A stretch of DNA of 64,000 bases from the NCBI GenBank assembly GCA_024809215.1, contig JANUBW010000004.1:434001-498000 (forward strand), written 5' to 3'. A program made the translations under genes and the position numbers. The notes under the pieces are model-generated. The model did not search any database. It saw only the letters and a program-made list of their open reading frames with translations, and was not told where the DNA came from. This stretch comes from Niastella sp. OAS944 (GTDB taxonomy: Bacteria > Bacteroidota > Bacteroidia > Chitinophagales > Chitinophagaceae). Below are positions 34,802 to 42,378 of this stretch, one piece after another (within the stretch, counting starts at the first letter, position 1; each line of letters opens with the position of its first letter).

Positions 34802-35374
34802 TTAAAGCTCCTCCGAAACAACATTAACAGTATCTCCACCTTCGCTTATCGCCCAAATTTGCAAGGTATCGTAACCGTTACATTTTACATTGTTAAATTC
34901 AACTTTGGTTCCATCAATGAGTTCTATTAATCCATTCTCGTCAACCTGGTCTGCCAGTTCATCTTCATAGTCGATGCCGTTATAAGTTGAAATCACAATT
35001 TCAAATATTTCGTTTCCTGCTTTATCATTGTAAAAATTTGTTGCCGGCCTGTTTTGAATTTGTTCGGCTGTAAACGTATCGCAAAACATGGCGTTGTAGC
35101 CGTGTTTACAGCCATCGAATAATAAAATTTCCTGTCCCGTTACGTTGTCAACTGCCAAAATTAATGAAGGTGCGAAGTCTGTTCCAACGATCAAATTATT
35201 ATACTTTTCGTGTAGGCGCCCGTAAAACTTTATTCTAAATTTTGTTTGCCCGGAAGGTGTTTTTAGTTGTCTTCGCCATTCATGTAACCTTAGGTCTTTA
35301 GGATTGCTTATATGTTCAGTGAGGCCGTCAAGGTATGTAGGCCCTAAAACTCCGTTGTCTGTTGTTGGGTTCAT
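34802..35374 (-). CDS. Hypothetical acidic protein
   Basis: 190 residues with no signal peptide or membrane segment. Mostly beta-strand-like sequence (FRIKFYGRLHEKYNNLIVG, EIFEIVISTYNGIDYEDEL) and an acidic C-terminus. No domain recognised. It stands 15 bases after the YiaK-like dehydrogenase gene on the same strand, and precedes the other acidic hypothetical gene, so the two might be the tail of that transcript or an immunity-like pair. Confidence 0.65.
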   Translation of the reverse strand: MNPTTDNGVLGPTYLDGLTEHISNPKDLRLHEWRRQLKTPSGQTKFRIKFYGRLHEKYNNLIVGTDFAPSLILAVDNVTGQEILLFDGCKHGYNAMFCDTFTAEQIQNRPATNFYNDKAGNEIFEIVISTYNGIDYEDELADQVDENGLIELIDGTKVEFNNVKCNGYDTLQIWAISEGGDTVNVVSEEL

Positions 35375-35388
35375 TATTTATATTTTAT

Positions 35389-36405
35389 TTAAGAACTCAA
35401 AACCAAAACCTGTTCCCACACCTCATTCAACACCGGAATGCCATTCACCAGATTCCGTTGCCTCGTTTGTAGCACCCTTTCACCGGGATAGCTGATACTT
35501 TTATTTCCGTCGGGTATTGACTGATGATAATCTTCAATAATGTTTTTCACCATCTGTGCAATGGCTGCATGATTGCCCAGCTTACTTATGTCTATAGCTA
35601 TAAATACCTGCGACACGGCCGACTCTACCGGTTGTTTGGTAATTTCCTGTACCGATAAACCGCCCGATAATACAGCCGCCAAAATATCCAATAACAACGA
35701 CAGCCCCGCTCCTTTCCAATACCCAATAGGTAATGGCCGGCGCGATTCGCGTATGGCGCCCGGGTCGGTGGTAAGGTTGCCATTGTTATCGAAACCGCCC
35801 TGCACCGGTAATTGTTCGTTCTTCATAGCCGCCAGTTCAAGCGCCCCAAACGAATATTGCGACATGGCCATATCCAAAACGATCGCTTCCTGTTGGTACG
35901 GTAATGCCATCACAAGCGGGTTATTTCCCAGCTTGCTATTTACCGCCCCCCAGGTTGGCATAAGCGCCGTGGTGTTCGTCCAGCCGATGAATACAAACCC
36001 TGCTTTTGCTGCCTGCCAGCCATAACTACCGCCGCGCATCCAATGGTTGGTATTGGCCAGCGAAACACAGCCGATGCCATGCTGTTGCGCCAGTTGCATA
36101 GCATTGTTGGTAGCATGGATGGCATTGAGCGGGCCCGGACCTAAATTTCCATCCCATTGCTGCACACCACCCCATTGGTGTTTTAAAGTGGGTTCTGCAT
36201 GTATATTGATGATCCCTTTTTGAATATATTCAACAAAGCGCGGAAAACGGTTCACCCCATGCGTATATACGCCGTCGATACTGTTATTGGTGAATACTTC
36301 GGCACATTGCATTGCCTTTTCGGGCGTAAAGCCCTGCTTCAATAAAATGGTATTGAACAATTGCAACATGGTGGCTGCAGGCACAGTAATAGTTGGGCTG
36401 CTCAT
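35389..36405 (-). CDS. Ldh_2-family NAD(P)H oxidoreductase, YiaK/2,3-diketo-L-gulonate reductase-like
   Basis: 338 residues of the malate/L-lactate dehydrogenase (LDH2) family, which has a fold unlike ordinary Rossmann dehydrogenases. THGVNRFPRFVEYIQKG (about 48-64) with the catalytic His, NTNHWMRGGSYGWQAA and SRRPLPIGYWKGAGLSLLLD are typical of the YiaK/DlgD branch, reducing 2,3-diketo-L-gulonate. Length fits (about 332-345). It starts 5 bases after the stop of a metal-linked TonB receptor, so it is probably co-transcribed with it, an unexpected pairing. The actual substrate is uncertain. Confidence 0.88.
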   Translation of the reverse strand: MSSPTITVPAATMLQLFNTILLKQGFTPEKAMQCAEVFTNNSIDGVYTHGVNRFPRFVEYIQKGIINIHAEPTLKHQWGGVQQWDGNLGPGPLNAIHATNNAMQLAQQHGIGCVSLANTNHWMRGGSYGWQAAKAGFVFIGWTNTTALMPTWGAVNSKLGNNPLVMALPYQQEAIVLDMAMSQYSFGALELAAMKNEQLPVQGGFDNNGNLTTDPGAIRESRRPLPIGYWKGAGLSLLLDILAAVLSGGLSVQEITKQPVESAVSQVFIAIDISKLGNHAAIAQMVKNIIEDYHQSIPDGNKSISYPGERVLQTRQRNLVNGIPVLNEVWEQVLVLSS

Positions 36406-36410
36406 GAATG

Positions 36411-38720
36411 TTATTTATACAAATTAAACCGCGCACCCACAAAACCCCTGATCCCCTGGTTGGGACCATACACATACGAAGGATCAAAGGTAAGGCCAAA
36501 TGGGTTAGGTCCCATTGGGTCTGTTGCAATGGCCCGTCCATTGGCATCCCAATCAACATTTTTATCAAACGGGTCATTGGCCCTGGCTATAATGAAGGGG
36601 TTTCCTTTGTTGGGCGTCCAGTTAAGAAGGTTCTTTACACCGCCATAGATCTCAAACCCATGGCCCAGCTTTTTAGTGAGCTGAATATTCTGTATACTCC
36701 ACCATGGCGACCATTCCCTGCGGGGATCAGTTTCACTTAACAAAGGCAGGCGCATGGGACCATACACATTACCGGTATAATCTATCGTAAGGCCCATACG
36801 CTTGAACGTATAGCCGATATTCCATACGCCACTGAATTTCTCTGTAAACAACTGATCAATTCTTTTACCCTCTTCTTTGCGGTACACATCCATGGCAGTA
36901 GCGCCGGCCAGGATCTTTAACCCACATGGGAATAGTATATCTGCGTTTAAAGAAACGCCCTGCGATATTGCATATCCCTTCAGGTTGTCGTAAAATATTT
37001 TATTGGGATCGGTATCATAATCGGCAATGATCTTATTGGTGAAATACGTATAAAAAGCGCTGGCATCGAGCCCTACAAATGCATTGCCAATGTAGAATTT
37101 CTTTACAAAGTTTATGTTGCCGTTCCAGGAGGTTTCAGGTTTCAGATCATCCTTAAATATTACATCCCTTGCTCCCGTTAATGCCGCATGGTCTTCGGTA
37201 AATACATTGGCCACGCGGTAACCATTACCTGCACTCAACCGCAACACATTTTTCTTGTTTACTGAGTTCCATTTATAATTGATGCGCGGGGTAAGTATAC
37301 TGCCGTGTACAGAGCTATGATCGTACCTTATACCCAGCAACAATTTGTTTTGTGAATTCAGTGTTATTTCATCCTGTACAAACAAGCCGGGCAGCCTGGT
37401 ATGGCTGGGTTTATTTAAATTGACATCATTTTTATCGGCAGTGGCCGAAGTATTATCATCATAAAACGTATAACGATAAGTGATACCCGTTAACAGGTCG
37501 TTATGGCCGGTAGTTTTAAACCAGGTAAGCTGGCCAAAACCAATATACTGGTCTGCCATGAACGGAATGGCGCCATATACACTGTTTTGGTTATGACCAT
37601 TTGTACTGAACTGGAACAGCACCTTTTCTTTCATGGGCAACTGGTAGGTACCAAACAATTCCCACCTGTTTGTATAAATACTTTCACCATACACTTCATC
37701 GCCCCCCCTGTATTTTCTGGCCCAATTCATTTCGCCGCCCCAGCGGTCTTCATAAATATACCGGCCTGCTAGGGAGAACTCACGATTTTCAGCGCGTTGA
37801 AACGTCCATTTATTAAAAACAGAGATGCGGTTCTGTAAGGTTACATCGGTGAAATTATCGTGGTTGTTATCAATCTTATTTCGGTAATTGAAGTAATTCA
37901 CACCCAATAACGACAATGCCTTTTTACCTGCATTGAATTTTACAGCCAGGTCGGTATTTACTTCGCCCCAGCTTGTTCCAAACACATCAGCGGAAACCAG
38001 CGGCGCATTGCCCGGCTTTTTAGTTATAATATTTATTAAACCGCCTACCGCTTCGCTGCCATATAATGTAGATGCCGGTCCTTTTACCACTTCTATCCTT
38101 TCTACCAGCGACTGCGGAATACCGCTTAAACCATACACGGTCGATAATCCACTTACAATAGGCATTCCATCTATCAACACCATGGTATATGGGCCTTCGA
38201 GCCCGTTTATATGAATATCGCCGGTATTACAAACATTACAATTCAATTGCGGCCGTACCCCGTTCACATTTTGCAATGCATCGAAAAAAGAAGGTACCGG
38301 GTTGCTTTTAAAAAAACGGGACGTATATACTTCAACCGGCACCGGACTTTCGAGCTTCGACATTTCTTTCATTGTTCCCGATATAACTACCTCATTTAAA
38401 GAATTGTCTGTCGCCTGCATCAAAGCCACATCCTGTATAATTTCATTGTGGTCAACTGTAATATTTGTTCTGTATGTTTTATACCCCAGGTGGCTCACCT
38501 CAATTTGCCAGGCGCCAAATGGCACCTGTTCTAATTTAAAAATACCGGTACTGTCTGATGCCGCTCCTTTTTTCAGCTTTAAAATAGTAATTGTTGCGGC
38601 TCCCAGTTGCCCGCCATCAGAACCGGTGATCTTTCCGGTTATTGTAGCTGTTTGTGAAATAACCAATAAACCTTTCAGTGTGCAACATACCAACAATACA
38701 ACGATCTTAAGTTTACTCAT
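36411..38720 (-). CDS. TonB-dependent receptor, likely metal-regulated
   Basis: 769 residues: signal peptide (about 1-22, ending VISQ), CarboxypepD_reg-like domain (ATITGKITGSDGGQLGAATI, about 24-105), plug domain with GVRPQLNCNVCNTGDIHING and YTMVLIDGMPIVSGLSTVYG, then a barrel ending in aromatic/basic FNLYK. The plug Cys pair (CNVC) suits receptors of the CirA/FepA-like metal type. Its promoter contains a palindrome that the divergently encoded DtxR-family regulator probably binds, so uptake of iron, manganese or a metal complex is likely. The ligand is not decidable. Confidence 0.9.
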   Translation of the reverse strand: MSKLKIVVLLVCCTLKGLLVISQTATITGKITGSDGGQLGAATITILKLKKGAASDSTGIFKLEQVPFGAWQIEVSHLGYKTYRTNITVDHNEIIQDVALMQATDNSLNEVVISGTMKEMSKLESPVPVEVYTSRFFKSNPVPSFFDALQNVNGVRPQLNCNVCNTGDIHINGLEGPYTMVLIDGMPIVSGLSTVYGLSGIPQSLVERIEVVKGPASTLYGSEAVGGLINIITKKPGNAPLVSADVFGTSWGEVNTDLAVKFNAGKKALSLLGVNYFNYRNKIDNNHDNFTDVTLQNRISVFNKWTFQRAENREFSLAGRYIYEDRWGGEMNWARKYRGGDEVYGESIYTNRWELFGTYQLPMKEKVLFQFSTNGHNQNSVYGAIPFMADQYIGFGQLTWFKTTGHNDLLTGITYRYTFYDDNTSATADKNDVNLNKPSHTRLPGLFVQDEITLNSQNKLLLGIRYDHSSVHGSILTPRINYKWNSVNKKNVLRLSAGNGYRVANVFTEDHAALTGARDVIFKDDLKPETSWNGNINFVKKFYIGNAFVGLDASAFYTYFTNKIIADYDTDPNKIFYDNLKGYAISQGVSLNADILFPCGLKILAGATAMDVYRKEEGKRIDQLFTEKFSGVWNIGYTFKRMGLTIDYTGNVYGPMRLPLLSETDPRREWSPWWSIQNIQLTKKLGHGFEIYGGVKNLLNWTPNKGNPFIIARANDPFDKNVDWDANGRAIATDPMGPNPFGLTFDPSYVYGPNQGIRGFVGARFNLYK

Positions 38721-38761
38721 TAATTACCATTTTACAAGGCTAAATTGATTATTTAACCTTA

Positions 38762-38792
38762 CAAAAGTAATATGTTAGAGTCATCTAACAAA
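38762..38792 (-). promoter_or_regulatory. Bacteroidota promoter of the TonB receptor operon
   Basis: On the minus strand TTTG (38792-38789), a 19-base spacer and TACTTTTG (38769-38762) match the Bacteroidota consensus exactly. Transcription would start near 38755, giving a leader of about 35 bases. Confidence 0.8.
38773..38790. promoter_or_regulatory. Putative DtxR-family operator TGTTAGA-GTCA-TCTAACA
   Basis: A perfect 7-base inverted repeat with a 4-base spacer. It fills the spacer between the -33 and -7 boxes of the receptor promoter and lies 58 bases before the regulator gene, the layout of a repressor that blocks polymerase when metal is plentiful. Confidence 0.75.
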
Positions 38793-38848
38793 ATTATTTC
38801 GCAAATACGACAGCTTCAGTTCAGTAATAAATTCGTTTAATTTGCCAC

Positions 38849-39514
38849 ATGATTTCACAGACTGAAGAAAATTACCTGAAAGCGCTTTGGAATATAACCA
38901 GCAATAAGGGCGAAGCGAGTGTGAACGAGTTGAGCAAACAGCTGGATATCAAAATGCCTACTGTAAACAGTATGATGAAACGCCTTGCCGAAAAAGGGCT
39001 GGTGATATACGAAAGTTATAAACCCCTAAAACTTACAGACAAGGGTAAAAAACAGGCCGCCCTCATTATAAGGAAGCACAGGCTCACCGAAATGTACCTG
39101 GTGGAGAAAATGGGTTTTGGCTGGGAACAGGTGCACGACATTGCCGAACAAATAGAACATATACAATCACCCGCTTTTTTTGAGAAAATGGATGAATTGC
39201 TGGGTTTTCCCAAAATCGACCCGCATGGTTCGCCTATACCCGATAAAAACGGGAAAATAGAGGTGGAACAATATATCAGGTATATAAAATTAAGCGATTG
39301 TAAAGAAGGTGATACCGTAACATTTATGGCTGTTAGCCATTCTTCCGATGACCTGTTGAAGTACCTTAACAGCCGCGATCTTGCACTGGGGTCTAAAATA
39401 AAGATAAAAAGCATTGAACCTTTTGACGACAGCATGACCGTTAGTTATGGCAGTAAAAAGGCGGAGATGCTCAGTAATAAGGTTTGTGAGAAGTTGTTGG
39501 TTAAGGAGGCGTAA
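38849..39514 (+). CDS. DtxR/MntR-family metal-dependent transcription regulator
   Basis: 221 residues in three parts: winged helix (ISQTEENYLKALWNI..., with EASVNELSKQLDIKMPTVNSMMKRL, about 1-65), metal-binding and dimerisation domain (HRLTEMYLVEKMGFGWEQVHDIAEQIEHI, about 76-105, with LGFPKIDPHGSPIP), and an SH3-like FeoA domain (SDCKEGDTVTFMAVS to the end). It represses metal-uptake genes when iron or manganese is bound. It is divergent from the TonB receptor with a palindromic operator between, so that operon is its probable target and it may repress itself too. Confidence 0.95.
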   Translation: MISQTEENYLKALWNITSNKGEASVNELSKQLDIKMPTVNSMMKRLAEKGLVIYESYKPLKLTDKGKKQAALIIRKHRLTEMYLVEKMGFGWEQVHDIAEQIEHIQSPAFFEKMDELLGFPKIDPHGSPIPDKNGKIEVEQYIRYIKLSDCKEGDTVTFMAVSHSSDDLLKYLNSRDLALGSKIKIKSIEPFDDSMTVSYGSKKAEMLSNKVCEKLLVKEA

Positions 39515-39515
39515 T

Positions 39516-39658
39516 ACAGCTGCAAGCTTCAAGCTATAAGCTGCTAGCAAATACAGAATACAGCTTAAGGCCTAAAGGCTAAAGCCTAAAGCAAATACAA
39601 AAGCAGCTGTAAGCTTTAAGCCATAAGCTGTAGGCGAATACAGAATACAGCGGAGGTC
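39516..39658 (+). repeat. Iterated-word element, GCTTCAAGCTATAAGCTG family, copy 1
   Basis: Starts 2 bases after the regulator stop. Words CAAGCTTCAAGC, TATAAGCTGC, AAAGGCTAAAGCC, GTAAGCTTTAAGCC are mostly self-complementary around AGCT or AAGCTT, joined by AAATACAGAATACAGC linkers. A short copy lies at 45494-45534. Confidence 0.75.
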
Positions 39659-39874
39659 AGAAGTAACACGCTCTATTCCGCATTCCCCTTTGTTTGCATT
39701 TTCCTACTCGCCATTTACCACTTTCCACTTGCCATTCCTCTATCAACTTTCCAACTTTTGATTCCTGCTTCCTTCAAATAAAAAAGGGAAGCTCCCCTTT
39801 AACGGGAACCTCCCTTCGTACTTTCTGTAATGGTCATGTTGGGTAAACTTCTTTCTTACCCTACGACGCATGTA
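39659..39874. other. Rest of the regulator / FN3 gene gap
   Basis: Convergent gap. 39695-39770 contains CATTTTCC/CATTTACC/CACTTTCC words and CTATCAACTTTCCAAC; a terminator follows at 39775-39816. No gene seen. Confidence 0.5.
39775..39816 (-). terminator. Intrinsic terminator of the 39876-40484 gene
   Basis: AAGGGA (39784-39789) pairs with TCCCTT (39811-39816), with an inner partial stem; on the minus strand it is followed by TTTTTTATTTG. Confidence 0.7.
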
Positions 39875-39875
39875 G

Positions 39876-40484
39876 TTACAGGATCACTCTGCTTATTGCA
39901 TCAGAGATCGTTTTCTGGCCATTGAGCCCAATGGCAATTACCCTGAACCAGTGAGCTGCCAAAGGTTTCAACCCGGTAAAGGTATGTTTGCGGTGAGCGG
40001 TTGTTTCGCTCACCCATACCGTGGCATCCGATGGCGGTTCAGTGGTGTATTGGTGAATAAAGGCGCGCGCCCCCTTCACCCTTTTTACCACTACATTGGC
40101 TTCGCCAGAATTCACGTTAGTTACCTCCAGGCTTTCGATACCAGCCATCAGTTTAGACTCGCTGCTTTCTTTAGCCAGGTCGAAGCCGCTGCTTAACAGC
40201 ATCGCCCGGTCGCCTTTACATATTTGCGATACATAAAAGGCAAACTGCACCATGATCTCGATCAAAGATCTGCGACAATCTTTTCTTATCGCTATCAGGG
40301 TTTTACCGCCGTCTGCAGCATTATTCATAGCAACCTGAAATGCGATGGTGCGCTTTTCAAGCTCCTGTATCAATGTGGTATCGGGAAAAAAGGAATTACC
40401 CTTTGTACTTCCCAATATCCGGTTTGCGGTTTTAGCCAGTTCGCTATCGCGACTTTGCTTAAATGGATAAATTATCTTACTCAT
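39876..40484 (-). CDS. Protein with C-terminal FN3-like domain, function unknown
   Basis: 202 residues from an ATG at 40484 (MSKIIYPFKQSRDSELAKTA). No signal peptide. The N-terminal half is helical (ELEKRTIAFQVAMNNAADGG, CRRSLIEIMVQFAFYVSQIC). The C-terminal 90 residues look like a fibronectin type III domain (VWVSETTAHRKHTFTGLKPL, then AHWFRVIAIGLNGQKT). Similar proteins are common in Chitinophagaceae, as far as I recall, and lack a known role. A clear terminator follows. Confidence 0.75.
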   Translation of the reverse strand: MSKIIYPFKQSRDSELAKTANRILGSTKGNSFFPDTTLIQELEKRTIAFQVAMNNAADGGKTLIAIRKDCRRSLIEIMVQFAFYVSQICKGDRAMLLSSGFDLAKESSESKLMAGIESLEVTNVNSGEANVVVKRVKGARAFIHQYTTEPPSDATVWVSETTAHRKHTFTGLKPLAAHWFRVIAIGLNGQKTISDAISRVIL

Positions 40485-40794
40485 AAAAAATGAATTTAAA
40501 CTGTGAAAAAAATTGTTTTCGAACACACGCTACTTATACAGGACCATAACCAGTAAATTGGCCAATAAAGTATAGGTAAGGCACACGAATGGCTGCGATG
40601 CCTGCCCCACTGCAGGATCCTTTATACTACTACCATAAGATCATAGTAAACAGAAAGACCGGAACGCAAACATTCTATTTTCACGGAACGGAGGAGCTAA
40701 TTAGCAGACATGTCTTGTGATCGGTTGTGCGTTTTCGATACCGGTTATCGATTGCACTTCGAAGATACAGTGGCCGGCAGGCGATTTCCAAATT

Positions 40795-40823
40795 TTGACA
40801 ACACTTGACAACATTTGACAACA
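40795..40823. repeat. Three TTGACAACA direct repeats, 10-bp period
   Basis: Identical nonamers at 40795, 40805 and 40815, all on one face of the helix. They lie about 310 bases upstream of the FN3-like gene. Confidence 0.85.
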
Positions 40824-40850
40824 ATTTTAGATAGAAACCCTTATTGAGCA

Positions 40851-40862
40851 TGACGGCCGTCA
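40851..40862. promoter_or_regulatory. Palindrome TGACGGCCGTCA
   Basis: A perfect 12-base palindrome. A near copy, TGACCGCCGTCAG, is at 41028-41040. Possible regulator binding site; no regulator can be named. Confidence 0.4.
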
Positions 40863-40983
40863 GAGTTTTATAACGTTATTTACTACCCTAAATTGATTTT
40901 AAAACCGCTTATGCTGTATCGTTCGCATTGACAAATCAAAGATATGGGGAGAAGATGCAGTTTCGATCAGGCACCCCAAAAAG

Positions 40984-41018
40984 TGTCGTCTTTTGTCGTA
41001 TAATGTCGTCTTTTGTCG
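40984..41018. repeat. Two TGTCGTCTTTTGTCG direct repeats, 20-bp period
   Basis: Identical 15-mers at 40984-40998 and 41004-41018, separated by TATAA. Within each, TGTCG and TTGTCG form a further internal repeat. Confidence 0.85.
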
Positions 41019-41145
41019 CGAAAAAAATGACCGCCGTCAGCGAATTTACAAGCATTTAAACCCCTAAAACCTATGTATACGACTATCCGCTTTGCTATAT
41101 TTTAACGAGTTAATGCAGTTACACTATGTAACAAATACACCTCTT

Positions 41146-41541
41146 TTTGAATTCATTACGGCCATCATGAATTCAAAATTTGAAATAATGAAATCATTAT
41201 AGCTATAATTGTTTTCATGATAGCCATCTTTGTTTTCATGATAGTCATTTTTGTTTCAATTGCCACCATAATGAATTCATAATTTGAAATAATGAAATCA
41301 TTACGCCTATAATTGTTTTAATGATAGCCATAATGATTTCAATTATCGCCATCTTTGAATTCATGATGGCCATCTTTGTTTCAATTGCCGCCATAATGAA
41401 TTCAAAATTTGAAATAATGAAATCATTATAGCTATAATTGTTTTCATTATAGCTATAATGGTTTTCATGATGGCTATCTTTGTTTTCATTAAGGGCATTT
41501 TTGTTTCAATTACAGCTCTCATGAATTCATTATTTAAGCTC
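41146..41541. repeat. 21-bp-period tandem array with 104/125-bp higher-order repeat
   Basis: About 19 units of a degenerate 21-mer (consensus close to TTTGTTTTCATGATAGCCATC). Three larger copies begin with ATGAATTCAWAATTTGAAAT at 41167, 41271 and 41396, with lengths of 104, 125 and 125 bases; the first differs from the others by exactly one 21-base unit. Each copy has one 20-base unit (ATGAAATCATTATAGCTATA), which breaks any reading frame. The array is AT-rich and contains palindromes such as ATTATAGCTATAAT and TGAATTCA. Confidence 0.9.
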
Positions 41542-41584
41542 AAAAGCTCTTCTGCAGCCTTCACGGCGCTCATTGCCCCTACCC

Positions 41585-41624
41585 CCAAAACAAAAATGGG
41601 CATCATGCTTTGCATGACGCCCAT
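41585..41624 (-). terminator. Intrinsic terminator of the MORN-like gene
   Basis: On the minus strand ATGGGCGTCATG, loop CAAAG, CATGATGCCCAT (one mismatch), followed by TTTTGTTTT. It lies 26 bases after the stop at 41650. Confidence 0.8.
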
Positions 41625-41649
41625 AATATTTTTACACGAGCTTCTATCG

Positions 41650-42216
41650 CTAATTACTCAACCTAACACTCCTTATCTTCTTACCATCTTTGCTATACTG
41701 TTCCACATTTACCACTTTACCGGTGCTATCATAAAACCTTACATAGCTTACCGGTTTGCCTTTTTTAAACTTACCCTCTACCCGCTTTTGTCCATTTTTG
41801 TAATAATCTATTTTAACCCCATCGCAGCGGTTATCGCAATACAACCAGTCGCCCGGTTCCAGATCATCGGCATACGATTGTATTAAAATTGGGTACATAG
41901 CCCATGTTTGTACCGTATCCTGTATATTTTCAAAAGTAGTGATCTCAACCTTAGGCGGTTCTACACCCGTATCTATTTCTGAGGAAAGTAAAAAGTAGGA
42001 CCCTAATTTATTAACGTAACATACGCCGCTTTCGTCACTCCTGAAAGTGGTATCGGAATTTGACAATGAAAACCTTTTTACCTGCGAAGGGTGGTTTGTA
42101 CATACGGACTTCTTATAACAGGTATAACGCAGGCTTTGAGCTTTCACGTGGCCCTGTATCAGTAAAAACAGTAAAAGCAATCTAACTGACCTGGCTCGCA
42201 ATTTATCTGATCGCAT
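41650..42216 (-). CDS. Secreted MORN-variant repeat protein
   Basis: 188 residues with a signal peptide (about 1-27, ending HVKAQ). The C-terminal 60 residues contain MORN-variant units (VKIDYYKNGQKRVEGKFKKG, then KPVSYVRFYDSTGKVVNVEQYS), as in YwqK-type proteins. The middle has several Cys residues (CYKKSVC, CDNRCDG), likely disulfide-bonded in the periplasm. Function unknown; despite the usual database label, nothing here supports a toxin-antitoxin role. A terminator follows. Confidence 0.8.
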   Translation of the reverse strand: MRSDKLRARSVRLLLLFLLIQGHVKAQSLRYTCYKKSVCTNHPSQVKRFSLSNSDTTFRSDESGVCYVNKLGSYFLLSSEIDTGVEPPKVEITTFENIQDTVQTWAMYPILIQSYADDLEPGDWLYCDNRCDGVKIDYYKNGQKRVEGKFKKGKPVSYVRFYDSTGKVVNVEQYSKDGKKIRSVRLSN

Positions 42217-42253
42217 CGGCTATTGAATTAATTTTTCTTCAATCGTTGCTGTA

Positions 42254-42286
42254 TAAAAAAAGGCTGCCCTATGAAAAAGGCAGCCT
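42254..42286 (-). terminator. Intrinsic terminator of the GH78 gene
   Basis: On the minus strand AGGCTGCC, loop TTTTTCATAG, GGCAGCCT, followed by TTTTTTTATAC. It lies 93 bases after the GH78 stop. Confidence 0.88.
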
Positions 42287-42378
42287 CGTAATATAGTTAG
42301 CTTTTTTGTAATCGTTTAGTATTAAACGTTTCGCTTTAAAAATTTATTATAATTCTTCCCCCTAAATAAGGGTTTTCC

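Larger units (their letters stand above)
40485..41584. other. 1.1 kb gene-free region rich in ordered repeats
   Basis: No convincing gene. In order: three TTGACAACA words at 10-base period (40795-40823), a perfect palindrome TGACGGCCGTCA (40851-40862), two TGTCGTCTTTTGTCG copies at 20-base period (40984-41018), TGACCGCCGTCAG (41028-41040), and a 21-base-period array (41146-41541). Short ORFs across the array on both strands are by-products of its 7-codon period. Confidence 0.7.

Noticed and set aside
41361-41624. 87-codon minus-strand ORF with MKTIIAI heptads across the 21-bp array
   Set aside because: It starts within an intrinsic terminator hairpin and its heptads follow from the 21-base DNA period; neighbouring units of the same array are out of frame or stopped.
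41458-41886. 142-codon plus-strand ORF over the array and the MORN-like gene
   Set aside because: Its second half is antisense to the well-supported secreted MORN-variant gene, and the first half is the array.
41636-42216. Toxin-antitoxin label for the MORN-variant protein
   Set aside because: The protein is secreted and no toxin partner is adjacent; the label comes only from the family's database name.
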